Source: Fidelibacterota bacterium (GTDB lineage Bacteria > Fidelibacterota > Fidelibacteria > Fidelibacterales > Fidelibacteraceae). Taken from it: a DNA stretch of 5,447 nucleotides. Location: contig JAOZRH010000141.1 in assembly GCA_029931905.1 (NCBI GenBank), positions 1-5,447 on the forward strand, read 5' to 3'. The translations under genes were made by a program, and so were the position numbers. The notes beneath the pieces are model-generated. The model ran no database searches, had not been told where the DNA came from, and saw only the letters and a list, made by a program, of their open reading frames with translations. Positions 1 to 5,422 of the stretch are shown here, in pieces (positions within the stretch are counted from its first letter, which is position 1; every line of letters starts with the position of its first letter).

Positions 1-1
1 A

Positions 2-202
2 GCATCAAAAAAAATTCCCAGTGATATTAAATACAAATGGCAGGAAATTCAATGGAAAAATATGGCTGGAATGCGAGATAGATTAATCCATGATTATATG
101 GGTGTAAATTATTATATTATTTGGGATGTAATAAAAAATAAGATTCCCGAGTTGAAAATACAGATACAAAAAATAATTAGAACCAATCAAAATATTATTT
201 AA
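2..202 (+). CDS. hepT: HepT-like HEPN ribonuclease toxin (DUF86), C-terminal 66 residues, 5' end outside window
   Basis: The open frame enters from the left edge (first full codon at 2) and stops at TAA 200-202, giving the last 66 residues. The segment MAGMRDRLIHDYMGV is typical of the HepT/DUF86 family. It contains the RX4HXY motif with Arg at 74-76, His at 89-91 and Tyr at 95-97. In characterised HEPN/MNT pairs the Arg and His belong to the RNase active site, and the Tyr is the residue AMPylated by the MntA nucleotidyltransferase antitoxin. The following WDVIKNKIPELKIQI helix also fits the family's C-terminal end. The motif is intact, so nothing here suggests decay. The N-terminal half and any MntA partner lie to the left and cannot be seen; no MNT gene follows on the right. 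The family call is strong; toxin activity is inferred. Confidence 0.87.
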   Translation, partial: ASKKIPSDIKYKWQEIQWKNMAGMRDRLIHDYMGVNYYIIWDVIKNKIPELKIQIQKIIRTNQNII

Positions 203-252
203 AATATAATTTAAACAGATTAATAAGAATAATCACTTTATAAACAAAAAAA

Positions 253-714
253 ATGATAACAGTATTACAAAGAGTAAAAAAAGCATCTGTTGAAATAAAT
301 AATAAAATAATTAGCAAAATCGAAAAAGGATTGTTAATTTTTCTCGGTGTATTTGAAAATGATGAAAAAAGCAATGTTGATTTCCTTGTTAAAAAAATTG
401 TAGATTTTAGAATTTTTTCAGATGAAAATAATAAAATGAATTTGTCTGTGAAAGATGTGAAGGGGCAAGTATTGATTGTCTCTCAATTTACACTTTGTGG
501 CAGTTGGTTGAAGGGAAGGAGACCGAGTTTTATAAAAGCAGCATCACCTACAAAAGGCAAAGATTTATACGACTACTTTATAGGTGAATTATCGAAACAC
601 GATATTGAAATTAAAACAGGTGAATTTGGAGCAGATATGAATGTTTCTTTAGTTAATGATGGACCTGTAACTTTTGTTTTAGATGATATTATAAGAAAAA
701 ATGTAATTAAATAA
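253..714 (+). CDS. dtd: D-aminoacyl-tRNA deacylase (DTD)
   Basis: This cytoplasmic enzyme hydrolyses D-amino acids (and misacylated Gly) from tRNA, protecting translation from D-residues. The 153-residue product is close to the usual length of about 145-150. It starts with the family signature MITVLQRV and carries GLLIFLGV (26-33), KMN (61-63), the SQFTL active-site motif (77-81), KGRRPSF (87-93), GEFGADM (123-129) and the Gly-cisPro motif NDGPVT (135-140). The start is fixed because an in-frame TAA lies at 241-243 and this is the only ATG after it that matches the family N-terminus. The leader is A-rich with no recognisable Shine-Dalgarno site, unlike several neighbours. The loop between SQFTL and KGRRPSF reads CGSWL where E. 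coli DTD has AADTER-like residues; this loop varies in the family. It is probably the first gene of a run of five. Confidence 0.96.
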   Translation: MITVLQRVKKASVEINNKIISKIEKGLLIFLGVFENDEKSNVDFLVKKIVDFRIFSDENNKMNLSVKDVKGQVLIVSQFTLCGSWLKGRRPSFIKAASPTKGKDLYDYFIGELSKHDIEIKTGEFGADMNVSLVNDGPVTFVLDDIIRKNVIK

Positions 715-738
715 ATCATGAAATCTAAATTAATTTTT

Positions 739-743
739 GGAGG
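739..743 (+). promoter_or_regulatory. Shine-Dalgarno site setting the start of the B12-binding gene
   Basis: GGAGG lies 4 nt before the ATG at 748. An earlier in-frame ATG at 718 has no SD and would add ten residues that do not match the family. The conserved fold begins right after the 748 start (ERKIRIILAKPGLDGH), so 748 is the preferred start. Confidence 0.8.
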
Positions 744-747
744 AAAA

Positions 748-1155
748 ATGGAAAGAAAAATTAGAATTATTTTAGCGAAACCGGGATTAGACGGTCACGA
801 CAGAGGAGCAAAGGTTTTAGCAAATGCTTTTCGTGATGATGGAATGGAAGTAATCTATTTGGGATTAAGACAAACACCGGAAATGATTGTGAATGCAGCT
901 CTCCAAGAAGATGCAGATGTAATAGCAATTTCCATATTATCTGGTGCTCATATGACACTATTCCCTAAAATAGTGAAGCTTATGAAAGAAAATGAAATTA
1001 ATGATGTATTATTGATTGGTGGTGGCGTAATTCCTTCTGATGATGTTGAATTATTAAAAAAAGAAGGGGTTGCTGAAATATATGGTCCCGGAACTTCAAC
1101 AAAAATAATAAATCAGTATATCAAAAATTGGTTTAAAAATAATCCTAGAGATTAA
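748..1155 (+). CDS. Cobalamin-binding small subunit, methylmalonyl-CoA mutase type
   Basis: This is a 135-residue stand-alone B12-binding Rossmann-like domain, matching the C-terminal domain or small subunit of methylmalonyl-CoA mutase and related acyl-CoA mutases. The B12 motif DxHxxG is present as DGHDRG (15-20), with His17 expected to be the lower axial cobalt ligand. It is followed by SIL (62-64, the SxL motif), GGG (91-93) and YGPGT (112-116), all normal for adenosylcobalamin mutases. The domain would pair with a separate TIM-barrel catalytic subunit that binds the acyl-CoA; that gene is not in the window. Likely pathway is the succinyl-CoA/methylmalonyl-CoA interconversion of propionate metabolism. 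The exact substrate cannot be read from this domain alone, because isobutyryl- and ethylmalonyl-CoA mutase subunits look similar. It follows dtd by 33 nt and its stop overlaps the radC start by one base. Confidence 0.9.
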   Translation: MERKIRIILAKPGLDGHDRGAKVLANAFRDDGMEVIYLGLRQTPEMIVNAALQEDADVIAISILSGAHMTLFPKIVKLMKENEINDVLLIGGGVIPSDDVELLKKEGVAEIYGPGTSTKIINQYIKNWFKNNPRD

Positions 1156-1862
1156 TGAAAAAAAACGAAAATACTAAAAATAATAATGCAATTAGTTCTT
1201 GGCCGATTGAGGATAGACCTCGTGAAAAATTAGAAAAATTTGGAGCGGACAAATTAACTGATGCAGAATTGATTGCAATATTAATTAGAACAGGCACGAA
1301 AAATAAAACTGCTGTTGATATCGCACGACAGATAATATCTGAAGTTGGTGGAGTATCAAAATTAGGAAGAATGACAGTTCCTGCGTTACAAAAAATTAAC
1401 GGAATAGGATTAGCAAAAGCTGTTACAATTGCATCGGCTTTTCAATTAGGAGTAAGATTTTCGAAAACTGATATGAATGAAAAATCACCTAAAATAACTT
1501 CACCATCAGATGTAGCAAAGATATATGGTAGTGAGCTTTCTCTGTTGAATAATGAGATTTTTAAAATACTTTTATTGAATAGTAGTAATCGTATATATAA
1601 AGATGTTATTGTTAGTTCTGGTCATTTAAATGGTTCTGTAGTTCATTCAAGAGAAATCTTTAAAATTGCGATAGATAATTTATCTGCAGGAATTATTTTA
1701 ATGCACAATCATCCAAGTGGGAATGAAAAACCGAGTAAAGAAGATATTGCTATTACAAAAAAAATAGTTCAATCTGGAGAAATAATTGGTATTAAGGTTC
1801 TGGATCATTTAATTATTGCAGGAAACAAATATTATAGTTTCGCAGATGAAGGAATGATATAA
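1155..1862 (+). CDS. radC: RadC family (UPF0758) JAB/MPN-domain protein
   Basis: The 235-residue product has normal length for RadC. The N-terminal part carries the family block IEDRPREKL, then KLTDAELIAILIRTGT (33-48). A helix-hairpin-helix region follows around 77-98 (LQKINGIGLAKA). The C-terminal JAB1/MPN-like metalloprotease fold (about 113-233) has the zinc motif intact: Glu134 in NNEIF, His184 and His186 in HNHPSG, Ser188, and Asp197. Despite the name, a role in DNA repair is not established for this family; the E. coli radC phenotype was traced to another gene, and the true function is unknown. ATG 1155 shares its A with the TAA of the upstream gene (TAATG), so translation is probably coupled; there is no strong SD of its own. 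The first 13 residues are a Lys/Asn-rich extension before the conserved SWPIEDRP, possibly unstructured. Confidence 0.95.
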   Translation: MKKNENTKNNNAISSWPIEDRPREKLEKFGADKLTDAELIAILIRTGTKNKTAVDIARQIISEVGGVSKLGRMTVPALQKINGIGLAKAVTIASAFQLGVRFSKTDMNEKSPKITSPSDVAKIYGSELSLLNNEIFKILLLNSSNRIYKDVIVSSGHLNGSVVHSREIFKIAIDNLSAGIILMHNHPSGNEKPSKEDIAITKKIVQSGEIIGIKVLDHLIIAGNKYYSFADEGMI

Positions 1863-1894
1863 TAAAAATATAAATTAAAATAAGAGAATTTGTT

Positions 1895-2758
1895 ATGATA
1901 GAAATAGGAAAAATAAATAAATTAATAGTTAATAAAAAAGTTGATTTTGGTGTATATCTTGATGGAGATAATTTAGATGAAATATTACTTCCAACTCGAT
2001 ATGTTCCGGAAAATTGTGATGTAGGAGATATGATTGATGTTTTTATTTATTTTGATTCTGAGGATAGAATAATTGCTACAACGGAAGTTCCTTATGCACA
2101 AGTTGGTGAGTTTGCTTATTTAAAAGTGGTTTCTGCTAATTCAATTGGAGCGTTTTTAGATTGGGGGTTATCAAAAGATTTATTCGTTCCATTTAGAGAG
2201 CAGAGACATAAAATGGAAGAGAAACAATCGTATATTGTTTATATTTATTTAGATGAAAAAAGTAATCGTATTGTTGCAACAATGAAAACAAACAAGCATT
2301 TAAATGAAATTCCAGAAGAATTGAAAGAAGGTCAGGCAGTTGAATTACTAATTTATAGTAGGACAGATTTGGGATATAATGCGATAGTTGATGGAAAATA
2401 TAGAGGTTTGATATTTAAAGACGATGTTTTTCAGAAATTAAAAAAAGGGCAACGAATTAATGGATTTGTTAAAAAAATTAGAGATGATCATAAAATTGAT
2501 CTTAGCTTAAATAAAGCGGGATTTGAGAAAGTTGTAAATCTTGCAGATATAATTATAAAGGAATTAAATAATCAAGGTGGATTTTTACCAATTACCGATA
2601 AAAGTTCACCACAAGTTATTTATAAAATGTTTAATGAAAGCAAAAAATCATTTAAAAAAGCGATTGGCACTTTATATAGAAAACAACTTATTACAATTGA
2701 GAAAGATGGTATTAAATTAGTTAATCAAGAAAAAAAGGAGAATTTAAATGAAATTTAG
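1895..2758 (+). CDS. cvfB: CvfB-family RNA-binding protein: three S1 domains plus winged helix
   Basis: The 287-residue product matches the CvfB/YitL architecture in order and length. There is an S1-like domain at about 1-62 and a second at 68-130 (GAFLDWGLSKDLFVPF is a typical S1 core). A third spans about 143-206 (GLIFKDDVFQKLKKGQRINGF, then KIDLSL). A C-terminal winged helix at about 212-276 ends in the characteristic KKAIGTLYRKQLITIEKDGIKL block (254-275). CvfB binds RNA and in Staphylococcus aureus affects virulence-factor expression; a general post-transcriptional role is known, the targets here are not. The start at 1895 has only a weak upstream AAGAGA site. The gene follows radC by 32 nt and its last eleven bases overlap the next gene, whose SD lies inside this coding sequence. 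The product is presumably cytosolic: no signal peptide or membrane segment. Confidence 0.9.
   Translation: MIEIGKINKLIVNKKVDFGVYLDGDNLDEILLPTRYVPENCDVGDMIDVFIYFDSEDRIIATTEVPYAQVGEFAYLKVVSANSIGAFLDWGLSKDLFVPFREQRHKMEEKQSYIVYIYLDEKSNRIVATMKTNKHLNEIPEELKEGQAVELLIYSRTDLGYNAIVDGKYRGLIFKDDVFQKLKKGQRINGFVKKIRDDHKIDLSLNKAGFEKVVNLADIIIKELNNQGGFLPITDKSSPQVIYKMFNESKKSFKKAIGTLYRKQLITIEKDGIKLVNQEKKENLNEI
2735..2740 (+). promoter_or_regulatory. Shine-Dalgarno site of the outer-membrane protein gene, inside cvfB
   Basis: AAGGAG sits 7 nt before the ATG at 2748 and within the last codons of the cvfB-like gene. It supports the start at 2748 over a second in-frame ATG at 2763, and implies that ribosomes finishing cvfB can start directly on the next gene. 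Confidence 0.75.
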
Positions 2759-3278
2759 TAAAATGATTGTTTTAATTTTATTGTTATTTGTAAGCTCATT
2801 ACTTTTTTGTAAAAGTGATTCCAAAAAACAAAAAGAACTGATTTCAGATGACATTTCATCTTATAAAAAATATATTGGAGTCTCAGTGTCAAGTGTTTCC
2901 AGTTATGGAATTTCGTATTCGGTTAGAATGGACCAAAAAACTGATTTAAAATTAGTTTCGTTTTTTTATTATAATAAAGATAAAGGATCAGATGCTGGTT
3001 CAGTAAATAAAATAATAAATATTGGAGCTGAATATCATCACATTTTGCATATGACGAAATTATCTAAACTTTTTATTTTTGTTGCAGGTGGATATGGTTA
3101 TTCATCTATGGAATATGAAGAAAAAAGTATAGCTAGTGTTGGAGCCGGATTAGGTGTAGATTTTTTAGTTATGGATAATTTCTTTTGGGAATTGGGATTA
3201 GGATATAATTTTAGACAAGGGAGAAACGCTAACACTTTTACACCGGGAATAATAATTGGTGCTTCTTATGCTTTTTAA
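2748..3278 (+). CDS. Small outer-membrane beta-barrel protein, function unknown
   Basis: The 176-residue product has a signal peptide: MKFSK, then a hydrophobic core at about 6-20, then Cys21 and a polar stretch KSDSKKQKE. After residue 40 the sequence alternates hydrophobic and polar/aromatic residues in about eight segments (roughly 42-48, 52-60, 66-75, 86-96, 107-119, 128-138, 143-155, 164-176). These are Gly/Tyr-rich, as in GGYGYSS and GLGYNF. The protein ends in ASYAF with a terminal Phe, the usual signal for BAM-mediated insertion. This fits an eight-stranded barrel of the OmpW/OmpA-like size class. I recognise no specific family. Cys21 could suggest a lipoprotein, but Phe at -1 is a poor lipobox, so signal peptidase I cleavage is about as likely. 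The gene overlaps cvfB by 11 nt and is probably the last gene of the transcript. Confidence 0.8.
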   Translation: MKFSKMIVLILLLFVSSLLFCKSDSKKQKELISDDISSYKKYIGVSVSSVSSYGISYSVRMDQKTDLKLVSFFYYNKDKGSDAGSVNKIINIGAEYHHILHMTKLSKLFIFVAGGYGYSSMEYEEKSIASVGAGLGVDFLVMDNFFWELGLGYNFRQGRNANTFTPGIIIGASYAF

Positions 3279-3283
3279 GATAG

Positions 3284-3326
3284 GTATTTTTAAAAATATA
3301 TTGATATAAAAATAAATACTTTTTTT
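3284..3326 (+). terminator. Weak candidate rho-independent terminator
   Basis: GTATTTTT (3284-3291) can pair with AAAATAAATAC (about 3309-3319) using one bulged base, closed only by AT pairs apart from the outer G-C. A run of seven T (3320-3326) follows at once. It lies six bases after the stop of the outer-membrane gene and just before a promoter candidate, which is where a terminator is expected. The stem is AT-rich with a long loop, and hairpins like this arise easily by chance at this base composition. Confidence 0.35.
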
Positions 3327-3327
3327 G

Positions 3328-3356
3328 TTGATATCTTTGTTATTATTCTTTAAAAT
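3328..3356 (+). promoter_or_regulatory. Candidate sigma-70-type promoter for the TPR-peptidase gene pair
   Basis: TTGATA (3328-3333, 5 of 6 to TTGACA) and TAAAAT (3351-3356, 5 of 6 to TATAAT) are separated by exactly 17 nt. Transcription would start near 3362-3364, giving a leader of about 48 nt before the ATG at 3411. Its position directly after the terminator candidate and before a new gene pair supports it. AT-rich DNA produces -10-like hexamers often, so this remains a prediction. Confidence 0.5.
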
Positions 3357-3410
3357 TAGTGGTAAATTTTTGAGTTAATTGATTGGTAGTTATTTCGAGC
3401 AAAATGTAAA

Positions 3411-4223
3411 ATGAATTTAAAAATAGTGAACATTTATAATCAGGTATCCGAACTATTAAAAGTTGGTAAAGTTGATGATGCTCACTGTTTAATTGAATCT
3501 ACGGATTTTGCAATATCAAAAAATAATATTGTTGAATATCTAAGAGCAGTTTGTAATCAAAAAATTGGAAATATTGAAATTGCAATTAAACAGTACACAA
3601 ATATACTGGATAGAGATCCATCTTTTGTCGTAGTTGTAGAAAGATTGCTTGAGCTAAATAAAGCATCTTATTCTATTGGTGAGTTAAAATATTTTTATGA
3701 ATTAATTTTGTCTGTAAAACCAGATAATAAAAATATGCGTTCATTTATTGAAGAGCATTCAAAAATTATTCCATGTTTTAATACTGAGCCAAATCTACAA
3801 AAAATGAAAAAATCACCACATATTTTATCGACAAAAGAATTACAGAAAGAAAATAAATATTTAAGTGAATTGGTCAAAGAATTGGAAGCGAATGGAGAAA
3901 GATATAAAAAAGAGAAAAATTCTAAAAATGAAAGAAAAATAACTCCAATTATATTGCCTGATGTTGATGCAGAATCCGATAATCCTCAAAATAAATTTAT
4001 TGAAGAGCATGGTAAAGATATTTCAACTAATAATGGCAATTCTAATAGAAAAAGAGTGAATGTTGAGACATTAACAATAGCAAACTTATATATTAAACAG
4101 GGATATTACAAAGAAGCTCTCGATATTTTATATAAACTAGAAAAACAAAGTGGAAATAAAAATAGAGAAAAAATAATAGAAGCAATAGATGAGGTTAATG
4201 AGCTCATTGAAAATAAAAAATGA
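3411..4223 (+). CDS. TPR-containing protein of unknown function
   Basis: The 270-residue product has no signal peptide or membrane segment. The N-terminal third looks like two to three degenerate tetratricopeptide repeats (about 5-35, 42-70 and 74-106; the clearest is YLRAVCNQKIGNIEIAIKQY). A charged, Lys/Glu/Asn-rich linker (about 115-215) follows, with a possible short coiled coil at 143-170. A final TPR-like helix pair at about 220-245 contains LYIKQGYYKEALDILYKL; blocks of this type end many uncharacterised TPR proteins. The pentapeptide FIEEH occurs twice (112-116 and 196-200). TPRs usually mediate protein contacts; the partner is unknown. ATG 3411 has no strong SD; an ATG at 3403 is followed at once by TAA and can be ruled out. 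It probably shares a transcript with the Xaa-Pro peptidase 24 nt downstream. The TPR call is fair; no specific role is supported. Confidence 0.75.
   Translation: MNLKIVNIYNQVSELLKVGKVDDAHCLIESTDFAISKNNIVEYLRAVCNQKIGNIEIAIKQYTNILDRDPSFVVVVERLLELNKASYSIGELKYFYELILSVKPDNKNMRSFIEEHSKIIPCFNTEPNLQKMKKSPHILSTKELQKENKYLSELVKELEANGERYKKEKNSKNERKITPIILPDVDAESDNPQNKFIEEHGKDISTNNGNSNRKRVNVETLTIANLYIKQGYYKEALDILYKLEKQSGNKNREKIIEAIDEVNELIENKK
3743..3758 (+). repeat. 16-bp direct repeat, copy 1 (encodes FIEEH)
   Basis: The 16 bases ATTTATTGAAGAGCAT recur exactly at 3995-4010, 252 bp (84 codons) later and in the same reading frame of the TPR protein gene. Both copies encode FIEEH and are preceded by a similar Asp/Asn/Lys-rich stretch. 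It may be a remnant of an internal duplication or a short repeated binding motif; chance is not excluded in such AT-rich DNA. Confidence 0.6.
3995..4010 (+). repeat. 16-bp direct repeat, copy 2 (encodes FIEEH)
   Basis: This is identical to 3743-3758. Here the context is PQNKFIEEHGKD, against NMRSFIEEHSKI in copy 1. Similarity fades on both sides beyond a few residues. Confidence 0.6.
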
Positions 4224-4247
4224 TTTATTTATAGAAAGGTGTAAATT

Positions 4248-5318
4248 ATGGTAAATAGGGTTGAAGAAGTTAAAAGTTTTATAAAAAAAAATAATTTACA
4301 TGGTTTTTTAGTTTTTGATTTGAGTAATGTTAGATATTTAAGTGGATATACTGGTTCAAATGGATTGTGTTTTGTAACAATAGATAAACAATATTTTTTT
4401 ACAGATTTTAGATATAAATCTCAAAGCAAAATGGAAGTTAAAAATTTTGAAATTCATGTTGCTGAATCTGGTAGTTTAATGCAAAAATTAAAAGATATAA
4501 ATGTTTTATTGGATAATCAAAATATTGGTTTTGAAGGGAATAATATCGTATTTGATCAATATAAAAATCTTGAAAAATATTTTCCAAACACAAAATTTGT
4601 AAATAATCCAATGTTATTAGAAAATATTGCATCAGTAAAAGATGAAAGTGAATTAGATTCTTTAAGAATGGCAGCCGAAATAACAGACAAAGTTTTTGAT
4701 AAAATAATTAAAGAAATTAAAATCGGTGTAACTGAAAAAGAAATTGCATCAAAAATATCATATTATTCAAAAACAATGGGCGATAACGAAGATAGTTTTG
4801 CTCCAATCGTCGCTTCTGGCATAAATGGTGCGAAACCACACCACACTCCATCAAATAAAAAAATTGCCAATAATGAATTTATTACAATGGATTTTGGTGC
4901 TGTTTACAATGGTTATCATGGTGATATGACAAGAACTGTTTTTATAGGTCAACCTAATGAAAAGCAAAAGAAAATTTATGATATTGTATTAAAATCTCAG
5001 ATGAAAGGTATTGAAAATGTAAAACCCGGAATTACAGGAAAGGAATTGGATTCTATTTCCAGAAAATATATAACAGATAAGGGGTATGGTGATTATTTTG
5101 GTCATGGTTTGGGACATGGGATTGGGCTTGTCGTGCATGCAGAGCCAAGAATAAGTCAGAAAAATGAAAAACCGCTTGTAAAAAATAATGTTATAACTAT
5201 TGAGCCAGGAATATATATTCCACAATGGGGTGGATTGCGAATAGAAGATGATGTGATTGTTACAAAAGATGGTCATGAAGTAATAACAAAATCACCAAAA
5301 GAATTAATACTTTTATAG
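4248..5318 (+). CDS. Xaa-Pro peptidase, M24B family (aminopeptidase P / prolidase type)
   Basis: The 356-residue product has the length of the short bacterial M24B enzymes, which release residues next to proline from peptides in the cytosol. The N-terminal creatinase-like domain is about 1-125 (FLVFDLSNVRYLSGYTGSNG is typical). The catalytic pita-bread domain is about 130-350. All five dinuclear metal ligands are present: Asp215 (MDFGA), Asp226 (GDMTRT), His290 (GHGLGHGIGL), Glu319 (TIEPGIY) and Glu333 (RIEDDV). His198 in the KPHHTPS loop and His297 are the other expected active-site histidines. The motif usually written HExPR reads HAEPR here. The ATG at 4248 has a good SD (GAAAGGTG at 4234-4241, 6 nt spacing). 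Sequence alone does not separate aminopeptidase P from prolidase. It follows the TPR gene by 24 nt, with rplU 104 nt downstream. Confidence 0.95.
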   Translation: MVNRVEEVKSFIKKNNLHGFLVFDLSNVRYLSGYTGSNGLCFVTIDKQYFFTDFRYKSQSKMEVKNFEIHVAESGSLMQKLKDINVLLDNQNIGFEGNNIVFDQYKNLEKYFPNTKFVNNPMLLENIASVKDESELDSLRMAAEITDKVFDKIIKEIKIGVTEKEIASKISYYSKTMGDNEDSFAPIVASGINGAKPHHTPSNKKIANNEFITMDFGAVYNGYHGDMTRTVFIGQPNEKQKKIYDIVLKSQMKGIENVKPGITGKELDSISRKYITDKGYGDYFGHGLGHGIGLVVHAEPRISQKNEKPLVKNNVITIEPGIYIPQWGGLRIEDDVIVTKDGHEVITKSPKELILL

Positions 5319-5353
5319 AATATTAACAATAAAATAAAAAATATTGATTAACC

Positions 5354-5382
5354 TTGACTTTTTATAAATAATTTAATAAATT
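5354..5382 (+). promoter_or_regulatory. Candidate promoter for rplU
   Basis: TTGACT (5354-5359, 5 of 6 to the -35 consensus) is followed after 17 nt by TAAATT (5377-5382, 4 of 6 to the -10). It would give a leader of about 30-35 nt. The -35 is one of the few GC-containing words in an otherwise AT-only stretch, which makes it stand out, but the -10 is imperfect. I see no clear L21 leader structure in the short leader. Confidence 0.4.
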
Positions 5383-5422
5383 TAATACTGAAAAATTTTG
5401 AGAATAAGGAGTAGGAAATATT

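Noticed and set aside
205..210. Perfect TATAAT upstream of dtd
   Set aside because: No -35-like hexamer lies at 16-19 nt upstream, and such a word is expected by chance in DNA this AT-rich. It could still be a real -10 but cannot be supported.
718..747. Earlier ATG start for the B12-binding gene
   Set aside because: It lacks an SD and adds ten residues outside the conserved domain; the ATG at 748 has GGAGG directly upstream.
767..958. Minus-strand open frames opposite real genes (also 3695-3877, 4438-4632, 4989-5276)
   Set aside because: Their translations show no recognisable domain and they lie wholly inside well-supported + strand genes; they are shadows of AT-rich coding DNA.
253..3278. 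The five-gene run as a defence or other novel system
   Set aside because: Each member is a widespread housekeeping, metabolic or envelope family; RadC proteins are common chromosomal genes as well as island markers, and no nuclease, effector or mobile signature accompanies them apart from the separate HepT fragment.
5319..5353. CAATA...TATTG inverted repeat after the peptidase gene as a terminator
   Set aside because: The stem is only five AT-rich pairs and no T tract follows directly.
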